DNA from: Lacrimispora xylanisolvens
GTDB taxonomy: Bacteria; Bacillota; Clostridia; Lachnospirales; Lachnospiraceae
Direction: 5' to 3'
Assembly: GCA_017084465.1 (NCBI GenBank)
Contig: CP070896.1
Location: 5,445,501 to 5,509,500 of the forward strand
Length of the DNA: 64,000 nucleotides
Position numbers and translations under genes: made by a program. This document shows, piece after piece, positions 17,710-27,177 of the stretch; the stretch's first letter is position 1, and each line of letters opens with the position of its first letter. A model generated the notes under the pieces. It was not told the origin of the DNA. It ran no database searches and saw only the letters and a program-made list of their open reading frames with translations.

Positions 17710-17832
17710 AATAATCTCCTGACATAATTTATTTTTTTTAAATATAAAACAAACAACCTATTTAAAGGCTGCCTGGATTTCTTATATGAACAAATATATT
17801 AAAAAGCGGATAAGCTGATTGGGCCTACCTCT

Positions 17833-17868
17833 TTAAGTCCACTGAGCAATTTTATGAGTTACCGCCAT
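17833..17868 (-). pseudogene. 11-codon leader that looks like the start of a ku gene
   Basis: AAAAAAAGGAGG precedes an ATG at 17868 encoding MAVTHKIAQWT and a stop. The first six residues and the upstream 60 bases resemble the 5' end of the ku gene at 38047 (MAVAHKSAISV). It is either a ku remnant or a short translated leader of the stress operon. Confidence 0.45.
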
Positions 17869-17887
17869 AGTAATACCTCCTTTTTTT

Positions 17888-17920
17888 ATTATTGTTCTAT
17901 AAAAAAAGGAAAATATTCAT
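17888..17920 (-). promoter_or_regulatory. Sporulation-type promoter shared with ku
   Basis: On the minus strand TGAATA, 19 bases, then CAATAATA. The same boxes with the same spacing precede ku (38069-38101). TGAATA resembles the -35 of forespore sigma-G/F promoters; the -10 is less typical. It would drive the GlsB-like and CsbD-like genes. 17921-18100 contains nothing else I recognise. Confidence 0.45.
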
Positions 17921-18103
17921 TATGATTATTTTTTTGGCAATATATTGTAAATTATTAAGAGTTACTATTTTCGTTCATATTTATTTACTACCGTTCTCAG
18001 TCGGGGAGAATTATAATCTGGCAAAATAGGGGAATGTGAAGCAACTGAATTGTCCAGAAGAATACGATTTGCAGCAATGACAGATTTATAATATAACCAC
18101 AAA

Positions 18104-18144
18104 AATGGAGTGTGCCTAAAAGTCAATTTTAGGCACACTCCATT
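18104..18144. terminator. Bidirectional hairpin
   Basis: AATGGAGTGTGCCTAAAA and TTTTAGGCACACTCCATT form an 18-bp perfect stem with a five-base loop. Confidence 0.7.
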
Positions 18145-18248
18145 TTACAGTATACTATATTTTTAAATACAAGTCTATACATTTTTCGAAATTATAGTAA
18201 AATTATCATGCTGGCAAACATAATGATATAAGGATTGGAGGGAATCAA

Positions 18249-19244
18249 ATGAGTGATATAAAAGAAAAAGCGGAATTTTGGGATATCTATACAAAAGAAC
18301 GATTGAAGACAGGAAAACTGCACAAAAGAGGTGAAAAATTGTCTGACGATGAATACCATCTTGTGATTCATGTATGTATTTTTAATAATAAAAATCAGTT
18401 GTTAATTCAACAGCGTCAGCCATTTAAAAGCGGGTGGCCCAATATGTGGGATTTATCGGTAGGAGGTTCTGCAATTGCTGGAGAGAGTAGTAGTCAAGCA
18501 GCTGAGAGAGAGTTAGCAGAAGAATTAGGATTGAAGATGAATTTGTCAGATGTGCTTCCACAGTTCACGACAACATTTCGAAATGGGTTTGATGATTATT
18601 ATATAGTAAAAAATGATGTTGATCTTTCGCATGTTAAATTACAGAGGGAAGAGGTACAGGCTGTTAGATGGGCTGATAAAGAGGAAGTACTAAAAATGCA
18701 GCAAGAAGGTACTTTTATACCATATTGGTTCTTAGATAAACTTTTTGAATTGGATAGTTGGTACAATACTTTTCGTAATGAAGATTCGGCAATTAAAATT
18801 GTATATGCGAACGATGAAAATCTTTCATCATGGATGAGTATGGTTGAAACTGTAAAGTGGAATTTCCCGGGATTAGAAACAGAGGAAAAAGTAATTGAAT
18901 ATAAGAATACTGTAAAGAAAAATATAGATAGGGGAACAGCCATATGTGCGTTGTTTGGGAATATGGTTGTAGGTATTCTTTTATTTTCAATAAAACATAA
19001 CATGCTTTGTTGTATGTCGGTACATCCAGAGTTTCGAAGAAAACATATAGCTTCAAAGATGGTTAAGGCTATGCTTGACAGAATGGACAAAAACAGACCG
19101 ATTGTTGTGGAAACATTTCGAGAAGAAGATGAAAAGGGATCTGCTCCACGAGCTTTTTATAAGAAAGCAGGGTTTGAGGAGGGAGAATTATGCTTTTTCG
19201 AAAATGAATATCCAGAACAAAGATTTTATTTATGGAGGTGGTAG
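18249..19244 (+). CDS. Nudix hydrolase - GNAT acetyltransferase fusion
   Basis: 331 residues, two domains. Residues about 30-170 are a Nudix hydrolase of the IDI/YfcD-like kind (VIHVCIFNNKNQLLIQQRQ...WPNMWDLSVGG) with the Nudix box GSAIAGESSSQAAERELAEELG. Residues about 180-331 are a GNAT acetyltransferase, acetyl-CoA loop VHPEFRRKHIASKMV and C-terminal APRAFYKKAGFEEGE. Nudix enzymes cleave nucleoside-diphosphate-linked compounds; GNATs acetylate amines. The joint substrate is unknown, but fusion suggests one small-molecule modification or detoxification path. The ribosome site is GGAGGGAATCAA. The next gene (a kinase-like phosphotransferase) starts 3 bases later, so they are co-expressed. 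Confidence 0.88.
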   Translation: MSDIKEKAEFWDIYTKERLKTGKLHKRGEKLSDDEYHLVIHVCIFNNKNQLLIQQRQPFKSGWPNMWDLSVGGSAIAGESSSQAAERELAEELGLKMNLSDVLPQFTTTFRNGFDDYYIVKNDVDLSHVKLQREEVQAVRWADKEEVLKMQQEGTFIPYWFLDKLFELDSWYNTFRNEDSAIKIVYANDENLSSWMSMVETVKWNFPGLETEEKVIEYKNTVKKNIDRGTAICALFGNMVVGILLFSIKHNMLCCMSVHPEFRRKHIASKMVKAMLDRMDKNRPIVVETFREEDEKGSAPRAFYKKAGFEEGELCFFENEYPEQRFYLWRW

Positions 19245-19247
19245 ATT

Positions 19248-20186
19248 GTGAATACTAATTTATATATGGACATTCCGGAATACAAATCATGGAAAGAAAT
19301 TGTTTTACTTGAAAAAGGGTATTCGACGGATAAAAAGTATTTTGTAACAACGGATTTGGGAGAGCATTTATTATTACGAATCTCAGATGTAAGTGAATTT
19401 GATATAAAGAAAAAAGAGTACGACATAATACGTAAATTTGCAACATCGGGATTCACAATGTCGGAACCACTTTCCTTTGGAATATGTAATAATGGAAATA
19501 GTGTTTACATGATTTTATCTTGGGTGGAAGGAAGAGATTTAGAGGACGAATTGAGAAAATTGTCAGAGCAACAGCAATATCTTTTGGGAAGACAAGCGGG
19601 GAAAATTCTTAAAGAGATTCATAGCATATGTGTTGATAAAGAAGATTTACCTCAAAAAACAAAAGTAGATAAAAAATTATTACAGCTTGAGAAATATGAA
19701 AATTCCAATTTAAGAGTTCCAAATGATGAAGATGCAATACGATTTGTGAAACAGAATATTAATAAATTGTGGAGAAAACCACCCGTATATTTACATGGAG
19801 ATTATCATCCGGGAAATCTGATTTATGTTCAAAATGAAAATATAGGAGTTATAGATTTTAATCGTTGGGAAGTCGGAGATCCGTATGAAGAGTTTTATAA
19901 GTTAGAAAGCTTCGGGATAGAAGAGAGTATTCCATATTGCGTTGGCCAGATTGATGAGTATTTTAATGATACGATTCCAATTGACTTTTGGGTAACTCTT
20001 GCTGTTTATGTCGCACATGCATCGCTGCATTCTATCAAGTGGGCCGAAAAATTTGGTAGTGGGGAAATAGAGGGTATGAAGAAAAGGTGTAAAATTGCTT
20101 TTGAAAATTATAATAATTTTAAGGAGGTTGTACCAGTCTGGTACGATCAAACGTTACGATTAAAGTATGCAGAAAACATAAAATAG
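19248..20186 (+). CDS. Aminoglycoside phosphotransferase-family protein
   Basis: 312 residues with the APH/choline-kinase fold: catalytic loop YLHGDYHPGNLIY (Asp in HGD, Asn for metal) and metal-binding D in VIDFNRWEVGDPYEEF. The N-lobe is divergent. Such enzymes phosphorylate aminoglycosides, macrolides or small metabolites; this one is not close to a resistance enzyme I can name, and the Nudix-GNAT partner suggests a metabolic or detoxifying role. GTG/ATG start region follows GGAGGTGGTAG overlapping the end of the previous gene. Confidence 0.85.
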   Translation: MNTNLYMDIPEYKSWKEIVLLEKGYSTDKKYFVTTDLGEHLLLRISDVSEFDIKKKEYDIIRKFATSGFTMSEPLSFGICNNGNSVYMILSWVEGRDLEDELRKLSEQQQYLLGRQAGKILKEIHSICVDKEDLPQKTKVDKKLLQLEKYENSNLRVPNDEDAIRFVKQNINKLWRKPPVYLHGDYHPGNLIYVQNENIGVIDFNRWEVGDPYEEFYKLESFGIEESIPYCVGQIDEYFNDTIPIDFWVTLAVYVAHASLHSIKWAEKFGSGEIEGMKKRCKIAFENYNNFKEVVPVWYDQTLRLKYAENIK

Positions 20187-20208
20187 CCAGTATTTTTATA
20201 TATTTCTA

Positions 20209-20239
20209 TTGACTTTATAGTTTGTATAGGGTTTACAAT
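20209..20239 (+). promoter_or_regulatory. MerR-type promoter (19-bp spacer)
   Basis: TTGACT (20209-20214) and TACAAT (20234-20239) are 19 bases apart, the overlong spacing that MerR activators correct by twisting DNA. It lies just before the MerR gene, implying autoregulation. Confidence 0.65.
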
Positions 20240-20264
20240 CACCTCATAAATAGGAGGTATATTT

Positions 20265-21164
20265 ATGAACATTAAAGAAGTGGAACAGAGGACAGGAGTA
20301 TCTGCACAAAATATCAGATTTTATGAAAAAGCAGAGTTGTTTTCAACAAAACGTAATCCTGATAATGGATATCGGGAATATTCAGAGAATGACGTCAGAA
20401 TACTAAAAGTAATTAAGATGCTCCGAATGCTTGATATGCCATTAGAACAAATTAAACTGGTTTTGCGTGAGAAGGAGAACCTGTCAAATTCCCTGGACAA
20501 ACAACAGCATATATTGGAAAAAAGAATAAGTGATGACAAAAATGCGATTGAGTTTTGCAAAGCATTAAAGAAAAAGCAGATTACTATAGATGAATTAAAT
20601 GTAGAAGAGTATTTACAAAGTATGGAAAAAGAGCATTTTTTCACTTCATGGATTAAGGATTACATGGAAGTTGTTGATTATGAACATGAGAGAGTGATTA
20701 CTTTTACTCCAGATGATGCGATAATAAATAGCTATGATTTTGAAAATGTACTTTACAAATATGCAATGGAACGAGATATGGAGATCGAAATCACAAAGAA
20801 GGGGATGTATCCAGAATTCACGCTTGATGGGATAGAGTATATTGCTGAAAGAAATTACGCAAGAGGAGGAGGGCTTCCGGTTGCAATCGTTAGATGTACA
20901 AGAAAAGATTTGGCAGAAACGAAAGAAGAATACAAACATGGTAGAAAAAAATGGTTACGGATTCTTCATATTTACTTGCCGGGAATTCTTGTTGCGTTAT
21001 TTATTATCGTTACAAGTGGAATAAATAATCTTAGACAGTTTTTCTCTTCAATGGAAGGCTTAATATTGTTGGGAGTAATTATCATTGTGTGTTTAGCCGA
21101 TGCTTTTCGTAATTACTATTTTTATTGGAATCGTGATAATAAATATGAGGATAAAGAAAAATAA
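20265..21164 (+). CDS. MerR-family regulator with C-terminal membrane segments
   Basis: 299 residues. The N-terminal winged helix is clear (MNIKEVEQRTGVSAQNIRFYEKAELFSTKRN..GYREYSENDVRILKVIKMLRMLDMPLEQIKLVL), followed by the dimerisation helix. Residues about 140-220 form an unassigned sensory part. The end carries two predicted membrane helices (IYLPGILVALFIIVTS and LILLGVIIIVCLADAF), so the regulator is probably membrane-tethered. AGGAGGTATATTT precedes the ATG. Targets are probably its own promoter and possibly the aldo/keto reductase gene downstream. Confidence 0.85.
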   Translation: MNIKEVEQRTGVSAQNIRFYEKAELFSTKRNPDNGYREYSENDVRILKVIKMLRMLDMPLEQIKLVLREKENLSNSLDKQQHILEKRISDDKNAIEFCKALKKKQITIDELNVEEYLQSMEKEHFFTSWIKDYMEVVDYEHERVITFTPDDAIINSYDFENVLYKYAMERDMEIEITKKGMYPEFTLDGIEYIAERNYARGGGLPVAIVRCTRKDLAETKEEYKHGRKKWLRILHIYLPGILVALFIIVTSGINNLRQFFSSMEGLILLGVIIIVCLADAFRNYYFYWNRDNKYEDKEK

Positions 21165-21403
21165 GCGATGGGGAGCGAAGCTTCCCTTGGCATGCGAACT
21201 TTGCGCAAATTCTAGTGTTATACTATTATGAAAGTTGCCGTCGTACCGACTCCACCATGATGAACGATGCCTTCTTAAGCGGGAAGAGCGGGGAATGAGG
21301 TGCCAGTGGTACAGCTAAAATATTCTTATTATCGTTAAAAGTCATGCCACTGACTCCGGTTAAAACGACTAATTTATGATTTATGATTTATGATTATAAT
21401 GTA

Positions 21404-21434
21404 TTGACTTAATGTTAGCTTTAAGGTTTATAAT
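21404..21434 (+). promoter_or_regulatory. MerR-regulated promoter of the aldo/keto reductase
   Basis: TTGACT-N19-TATAAT, the spacer containing TTAATGTTAGCTTTAAGG, close to the TTAGAGTTAACTCTAAG dyad of AdhR/NmlR-type MerR regulators. Immediately upstream, TTTATGA is repeated three times (21373-21393). The rest of 21165-21372 holds no recognisable gene. Confidence 0.65.
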
Positions 21435-21508
21435 AAATTATATATGGCAGGGGTATTCATAAGGAAACTGGTGATTTTTGTCATAATTGAATGAGGAGGT
21501 AAACTATC

Positions 21509-22426
21509 ATGAGATATATAAAATTGGGTAAATCTGATTTGCAGGTGCCGGCTATTGCAGTTGGATGTATGCGTATTAATGAGCTGAGTACAACCGATGC
21601 AGAACGTCTCGTTCAGACTGCTCTGGAGGGCGGAGTGAATTTCTTCGATCACGCAGATATTTATGGCGGCGGAACATGTGAAGAAATATTTGCAGATGCC
21701 ATACACATGAACAGTACTGTCAGAGAAAAGATAATCCTGCAATCCAAATGTGGCATACGAAAAGGGATGTTTGATTTTTCAAAGGAACATATCTTAGCGG
21801 CGGTAGACGGCAGTCTGAAACGATTGAAAACCGATTATCTGGATGTACTTCTTTTGCATCGTCCGGATGCTTTGGTTGAGCCAGAGGAGGTTGCTGAGGC
21901 ATTTGATAAGCTTTACAGCAGTGGGAAAGTACGCAATTTTGGAGTATCAAATCAGAATCCTATGCAGATACAGCTGCTTGATAAATATTTAAACCAACCA
22001 ATTATAGCAAACCAATTACAGCTAAGTATCACCAATGCCACTATGATATCCGCAGGGCTCCATGTCAACATGGCAGATGACACCGCTATTAGCCGTGATG
22101 GTAGTGTACTTGATTTTTGTCGCTTACATGATATTACGGTACAGCCATGGTCTCCATTTCAATATGGATTTTTTGAAGGCGTTTTTCTAAACAATGATAA
22201 ATTCACAAAACTAAATGCGGCAATTGATAAAATAGCAGCAAATTATGAAGTATCAAATACCACAATTGCATTAGCATGGATACTTCGGCATCCGGCACAT
22301 ATGCAGCCTGTGACAGGAACGATGAATGCTGGCAGGCTAAAAGATTGTATGAAGGCAGCGGATATTTATCTGACCCGTGAGGAATGGTATGAAATCTATT
22401 GTGCAGCCGGTAATGTTTTACCATAG
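21509..22426 (+). CDS. Aldo/keto reductase
   Basis: 305 residues, NAD(P)H-dependent carbonyl reductase of the YdhF/Tas branch. The catalytic tetrad is visible: Asp in FFDHADIYGGG, the following Tyr, Lys in LQSKCGI and His in VLLLHRPD. Cofactor-binding GVSNQNP and a C-terminal IALAWILRHPAHMQPVTGT match. GAGGAGG lies 9 bases before the ATG. The MerR/AdhR-like promoter suggests induction by reactive aldehydes. Confidence 0.92.
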   Translation: MRYIKLGKSDLQVPAIAVGCMRINELSTTDAERLVQTALEGGVNFFDHADIYGGGTCEEIFADAIHMNSTVREKIILQSKCGIRKGMFDFSKEHILAAVDGSLKRLKTDYLDVLLLHRPDALVEPEEVAEAFDKLYSSGKVRNFGVSNQNPMQIQLLDKYLNQPIIANQLQLSITNATMISAGLHVNMADDTAISRDGSVLDFCRLHDITVQPWSPFQYGFFEGVFLNNDKFTKLNAAIDKIAANYEVSNTTIALAWILRHPAHMQPVTGTMNAGRLKDCMKAADIYLTREEWYEIYCAAGNVLP

Positions 22427-22463
22427 TCCTGCTATAGTTTTTTTAACTAATTGGTTAAGGGGA

Positions 22464-22497
22464 AGCCTTGAGGGCATAGTCTCTCAAGGCTCTTTAT
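22464..22497 (+). terminator. Terminator after aldo/keto reductase
   Basis: GCCTTGAG pairs with CTCAAGGC, then TCTTTATTAT. Confidence 0.7.
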
Positions 22498-22562
22498 TAT
22501 CCGCTTCCCAAAAGAAAGTAGAAGAATACCTTCTAAACTAAGATAAGGAATATAGATAACCA

Positions 22563-23171
22563 ATGGATCAAAATAGCGATTTTCTAACTAAACCGATACA
22601 AAAAGAGAAAGTATATTCTATACCAGGAATCTTCCTGGTTTGCTTTGCTACCATACATAGCATATCACTTATTTTAGCTGCAGTCAGTACGCTAGCTGCA
22701 ATTCTGACTACTCTGACCCTGCTTACATCTATTATAATTGTTCCCGTTCTACTTATAATAATTATTGTGCAGGTGATTGTGAACCGGAAACAAAAATCAC
22801 ATTTAATAAACGGTCTGGGATCTGTTTTCTTATCATTCGTGCTCGTCGCTGGCAGCTGGCTGGTAGAACCATACATATCACCTCCGTTGACTAATTATAA
22901 AACAAATTTACAGATTAGCAGATATCAAAAAGTCGTTGATAAAATCCACAGAGGAGATAATACGGAAGGTATTGCCTATTCTGTAGGGGGCCAAAAAGGA
23001 CATGAGGATGTGGCTTTTCTACAATATGCAATCCGTTTCGGATCATCACAATTTATCGTTTATTCAGAGGACGAGCAGATTGAAACGAATTTATTGCTGG
23101 AATATGATTATGATCAAAGGACCGATGTAAAAATAAAAGAAAACTGGTATCGAATAAACATTGAAGATTAA
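22563..23171 (+). CDS. Membrane protein of unknown function
   Basis: 202 residues. Two or three hydrophobic segments occupy residues 22-105 (FLVCFATIHSISLILAAV, ILTTLTLLTSIIIVPVLLIIIIVQVIV and SVFLSFVLVAGSWLV); the C-terminal ~95 residues are polar and probably extracellular. I recognise no family. The ATG has only a weak AAGGA upstream. The GNAT gene follows 24 bases later and may be co-transcribed. Confidence 0.65.
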   Translation: MDQNSDFLTKPIQKEKVYSIPGIFLVCFATIHSISLILAAVSTLAAILTTLTLLTSIIIVPVLLIIIIVQVIVNRKQKSHLINGLGSVFLSFVLVAGSWLVEPYISPPLTNYKTNLQISRYQKVVDKIHRGDNTEGIAYSVGGQKGHEDVAFLQYAIRFGSSQFIVYSEDEQIETNLLLEYDYDQRTDVKIKENWYRINIED

Positions 23172-23195
23172 AAAAAGTTTTTGGAGGGGGATAAA

Positions 23196-23846
23196 ATGAA
23201 CAACATAGAGAACTATACCATTAGAAATGAACAGGCTAAGGATTATTGGAATGTAGAGGATTTAACCAGAAAGGCCTTTTGGAATTTAAATGTTCCGGGC
23301 TGCAGTGAACATTATATGGTACATGTCATGAGAAATCATCCGGATTTCATACCTGAACTGGATCTTGTACTTGAAAAAGACAATCGTATTATCGGAAATA
23401 TCATGTACACCAAGGCAAAGCTGATTGATGAAGAAAACCGTGAAAAGCAGATACTGACCTTTGGCCCCTTAAGTGTACATCCTGAGCTCCAAAGAAAGGG
23501 ATATGGAAAAGTCCTGCTTGAATACTCATTTGCAAAGGCAAAAGAAATGTCCTACGATGTCATCGTAATTTTTGGAAATCCGGATAACTACGTTTCCCGT
23601 GGATTTAAAAGTTGTAAAAAATATGATGTTTACGTTAGAGATGACATTTATCCAACAGCCATGATGGTAAAGGAATTAACAGAGGGGTGCCTGGATAAAA
23701 GAAAGTGGCGTTATGTGGAAAGCGAAGTCTATGATGTAGATGAAATAGCGGCAGAGCAGTTTGATATGAATTTTGAAAAAATGGAAAAGAAATTCCAACC
23801 AAGTCAGGAAGAGTTTTATATTCACAGTCATTCAAGAATTTATTAA
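23196..23846 (+). CDS. GNAT-family N-acetyltransferase
   Basis: 216 residues. IRNEQAKDYWNVEDLTRKAFWNL is a typical N-terminus; the acetyl-CoA loop is VHPELQRKGYGKVLLEYSFAKAKEM, followed by VIVIFGNPDNYVSRGFKSC. The substrate is unknown. ATG 23196 follows GGAGGGGG; the TTG at 23181 overlaps that ribosome site and is not the start. Confidence 0.88.
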   Translation: MNNIENYTIRNEQAKDYWNVEDLTRKAFWNLNVPGCSEHYMVHVMRNHPDFIPELDLVLEKDNRIIGNIMYTKAKLIDEENREKQILTFGPLSVHPELQRKGYGKVLLEYSFAKAKEMSYDVIVIFGNPDNYVSRGFKSCKKYDVYVRDDIYPTAMMVKELTEGCLDKRKWRYVESEVYDVDEIAAEQFDMNFEKMEKKFQPSQEEFYIHSHSRIY

Positions 23847-23858
23847 TGGAAGTATCAT

Positions 23859-23910
23859 AACAAATGCATCTTGAGAAAGCTTTTAAAAGCCCATTCAAGA
23901 TGCATTTGTT
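23859..23910. terminator. Bidirectional terminator
   Basis: AACAAATGCATCTTGA and TCAAGATGCATTTGTT form a 16-bp perfect stem between convergent genes, with T- and A-rich flanks. Confidence 0.8.
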
Positions 23911-23942
23911 TTATACTGAGATATACTGTAGCCAAAGAGAAA

Positions 23943-24971
23943 TTATGGCACCTTGTTTTGATTTTTCGTTGATGATCGGACAATCAGATTAGGAAGAGTT
24001 ACAAAGGATTGAACCTGAAGTCCCGGATTCTTTATTTTCCTCAATAAGATAGAAGCCGCCTGTTTCCCCATTTCATGGACATCTATGTCAATCACAGTGA
24101 GAGGAGGTTCAATGAGCTGTGAAAGAGGATAATCGTCAAATGAAATGAGTCCTATATCCTTTGGGATGGATAATTGATGTTTTTCTATTGCCCCAACGGC
24201 CCCCATTGCAATCTGATTATTTTCACAGATAACGGCATCTGGGAGAGTGGGCTGACTTAGGAGTTCTTCCATCATTGAAAATCCGCTTTCTTTTGTATAG
24301 GTACCGTATTTTATAAAATCATCTTGTATGGTCAGTCCATTAATATTCATATACGAAACAAAACCTTGCAGGCGGTGCCTTGATATTTCATCACTTTTAG
24401 GTCCTCCGATAAAAGCGATCTGAGAATAGCCGCATTTTTCTAAATATTCCATCGCCATTTGACCAGAAACGCGATTGTTTGTATCGATCCAGGAAGAGGG
24501 ACTGGCAAATGGGGGCCTCCCAATAATAATGTGTGGAAAATTGTTTTTAGATAAAAAGTCAACCAATGCCCTTGAAGTGGCAGAGCCATGGACCAAAATA
24601 CCATCAGCTGTGTTACAACCAACGATTTTATTTGCTGAATCAAAAGCATCTTGTTTGTCAGATACGCCCAAGAAAGACAGATTATAGTTTTTGTCTCGGA
24701 TTACATTTTGCGCACCACATAGAATTTCAAACATGTGAGGATTATGAAAGGCAGTATGTATTTCCGTAACAGCAAGAAAGATAATGTTGCCAGTACGTTT
24801 GCATTTGAAATTACTGGCTTGTGCATTGGGATGATAATTGAGACGTTTCATTACTTCCATGACACGCTGAGTCGTACTCTCTGAAATATAAGGCTTGTTG
24901 TTCAGTATTTTAGATACTGTAGCCGTGGATACTCCGGCTTCCCTGGCAACATCTTTTATTGTTACAGCCAT
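23943..24971 (-). CDS. LacI-family regulator of the starch/cyclodextrin locus
   Basis: 342 residues. The N-terminal helix-turn-helix and hinge are canonical (VTIKDVAREAGVSTATVSKILNNKPYISESTTQRVMEVMKRLNYHPNAQA). The remainder is a periplasmic-binding-protein-like sensor (NTADGILVHG, QIAFIGGPKSDEISRHRLQGF, DIGLISFDDYPLSQLIEPPLTVIDIDV). It is divergent from the amylase gene. The AATACCGGTATT site at 25087-25098 between them is a plausible operator; the effector is probably a maltooligosaccharide. GGGGTGTCC lies before the ATG. Confidence 0.9.
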   Translation of the reverse strand: MAVTIKDVAREAGVSTATVSKILNNKPYISESTTQRVMEVMKRLNYHPNAQASNFKCKRTGNIIFLAVTEIHTAFHNPHMFEILCGAQNVIRDKNYNLSFLGVSDKQDAFDSANKIVGCNTADGILVHGSATSRALVDFLSKNNFPHIIIGRPPFASPSSWIDTNNRVSGQMAMEYLEKCGYSQIAFIGGPKSDEISRHRLQGFVSYMNINGLTIQDDFIKYGTYTKESGFSMMEELLSQPTLPDAVICENNQIAMGAVGAIEKHQLSIPKDIGLISFDDYPLSQLIEPPLTVIDIDVHEMGKQAASILLRKIKNPGLQVQSFVTLPNLIVRSSTKNQNKVP

Positions 24972-25049
24972 TGGACACCCCCTTCTTAAACTCCATTAGA
25001 ATAGTATATCGTTTACCTAAAAAAATCAAGCAATATGTATAAAAAAACT

Positions 25050-25098
25050 TTGTTATTAGGAGTGGTATTGTTATAATTTGCTTATGAATACCGGTATT
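25050..25098 (+). promoter_or_regulatory. Amylase promoter with LacI-type operator
   Basis: TTGTTA (25050-25055), 16 bases, TATAAT (25072-25077), then a perfect 12-bp palindrome AATACCGGTATT (25087-25098) at the expected transcription start. A LacI repressor bound there would block initiation. Confidence 0.65.
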
Positions 25099-25150
25099 TT
25101 ATAAAATAGTAAACAACATATCAAGAATGGAGAAGGAAGGGGAAAGGGTA

Positions 25151-27131
25151 GTGAAAAAGATGTTAAAACGTATTGTAAGCTTTGTACTTTGTTTTATTAT
25201 GACAATACCTCTGTTACCTCCAATGGAGGTAAATGCAGCCGAAAGTCTTCGGGGAGAGTCTATTTATCAGATTATGGTTGATCGATTTTATGATGGGGAT
25301 AAAACGAATAATGCAACTGGAGAAGCTTTTCGATATGCAGAGAACTCAGAAGAAGATTATCGTTATATGCACGGTGGTGATTGGCAGGGAATCATAGATA
25401 AGATTTCTTACATTAAGGAAATGGGATATACTGCAATCTGGATTTCACCGGTGTCTGACCCACAGCTATGGGGAATACCGGATTCCAGTGGCAAACAGTG
25501 GCCAACAGCCTATCATGGCTATAATGTATTTGATCCCAACCGGGCTAATCGATATTTCGGTTCAAGAGATCCTCAGGCCAGCAAGGATAAGCTAAAGGAA
25601 TTGGTAGATGTTTGCCATGAAAACGGAATTAAGGTCATTTTTGATGTAGTTCCCAATCATGTAGGAGATTATCTGCAGGGTATCGGAAGCAATGCGCATT
25701 ATACCAACGGTACAGGATTAAAAGAGGGCACTCAGTTGCAGCCTGCGGCGCCGTTTAATAATGTCTCATGGTATCACAATAAAGGAGATATTAACTTTGA
25801 CATAGAGCATCCTCATACATCAACAAGCACACAGATGCTTGAAGATCATGACCTGGGTGGACTGGATGATATTGACTTTGATAATAAAGATGCCAAGGGT
25901 GCAATGTTCGACTCTATCAAAAACTGGTTTACCTATACCGGGGCAGATGGGGCCAGAGTGGATGCGGCAAAATGTATGAAACCATCTGATATTCATGAAT
26001 TACAGGAATATTTGGGAGTTGCAACCTTTGGCGAGAACTTTGATATGCATGTGGAATTTATTAAAGATTGGGTTGGGGATAACGCTGAAACAGGTATGCT
26101 TGATTTTCCTCTTTTTCAGGCTATTGTAAATGATTTTGCATATGGTAAGAATTTTAACAACACATCGGAAATCTCACTTCAGTCCATTTTGGCACAGGAT
26201 AGCCTTTATGGAACTCACCTGAATGATATGGTTACATTTATTGACAATCACGACAGAAATCGTTTTCTGACAGAAGCTGGGGGTGATGTTGATAAACTCC
26301 ATAATGCGTTAACGTTTATATTTACAGCAAGGGGAACCCCGGTGGTCTTCCAGGGAACAGAGCAAAACAGAGGAAATGCCAATGGTCAGGGGATCAATGG
26401 GATTGCAGATACCTGGAATCGTTGGTCCATGGTAACAAAGGATCAAAACGGCAATATAATAAAAGATTATTTTAACACATCCACCAATACCTATAAGCTT
26501 ATCCGGACTTTAAATGATCTTCGGGAAAAATATGAAGCTTTAAGCTTTGGAACACAACGTGAGATGTGGACTTCCATGCATACTTATGCGTTTTCAAGAA
26601 GAATGGATAGCGGAAAGAATGCTGGACAGGAATTAATTTGTGCGTTTCATAATTCCAAAGGGACGGATACTGAAACGATGTCAATACGTGCCGAAAGTTC
26701 TATAAAGGCAGGGACTACGTTAGTAAATGTAATGAATCCCAATGATAAAATAACCGTATCCCAAGATAAGAAAGTTACAATAACCCTTACCGGAGACACC
26801 TCTAAAATATATGTGGTTGATGAAAAATGCAGGTAATACCATTCCGGTGACCATTCACATTCGCAATGCGTCTACGGACTGGGGGCAGAGTGTTTATATT
26901 TCAGGGAACTGTGCTGAACTCGGTAACTGGGATCCAAGCAAAGCAGCAGGGCCTGCAGCCTGTCCCAATTATCCGGAATGGATTTTGACCGTATATATTC
27001 CGGCAGGTCAGAAAATTGAGTTTAAAGCAATCAAGAAAAATGCGGCAGGCAATGTCATTTGGCAAAGTGGAGATAATCGCAGCTATACGGTGCCAGCATC
27101 GGGGGCAGGGACAGTGAATATAGACTGGTAA
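25151..27131 (+). CDS. Secreted alpha-amylase/CGTase-like enzyme with CBM20, frameshifted at 26825
   Basis: Extracellular GH13 enzyme. The signal peptide is MLKRIVSFVLCFIMTIPLLPPMEVNA. The catalytic domain has the four GH13 motifs: FDVVPNHV, DGARVDAAK (nucleophile Asp), FGENFD (acid Glu) and FIDNHD. The N-terminal IYQIMVDRFYDGDKTNN and HGGDWQGI match cyclodextrin glucanotransferase-like (GH13_2) proteins, though it seems shorter than CGTases and may lack domain D. The first frame ends at 26836 (VVDEKCR); the next frame continues with a CBM20 starch-binding domain (IPVTIHIRNASTDWGQSVYISGNCAELGNWDP). One extra A in the A5 run at 26823-26827 joins them. GTG 25151 is favoured by the GGAAGGGG upstream. 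Confidence 0.88.
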
Positions 27132-27177
27132 AAGATTCGTAACATGGTTTCTAAATTTTGAATGGAGGACATGAGAA

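Noticed and set aside
19248..20186. Named aminoglycoside-resistance gene
   Set aside because: Only the general APH fold is visible; nothing ties it to a specific resistance enzyme.
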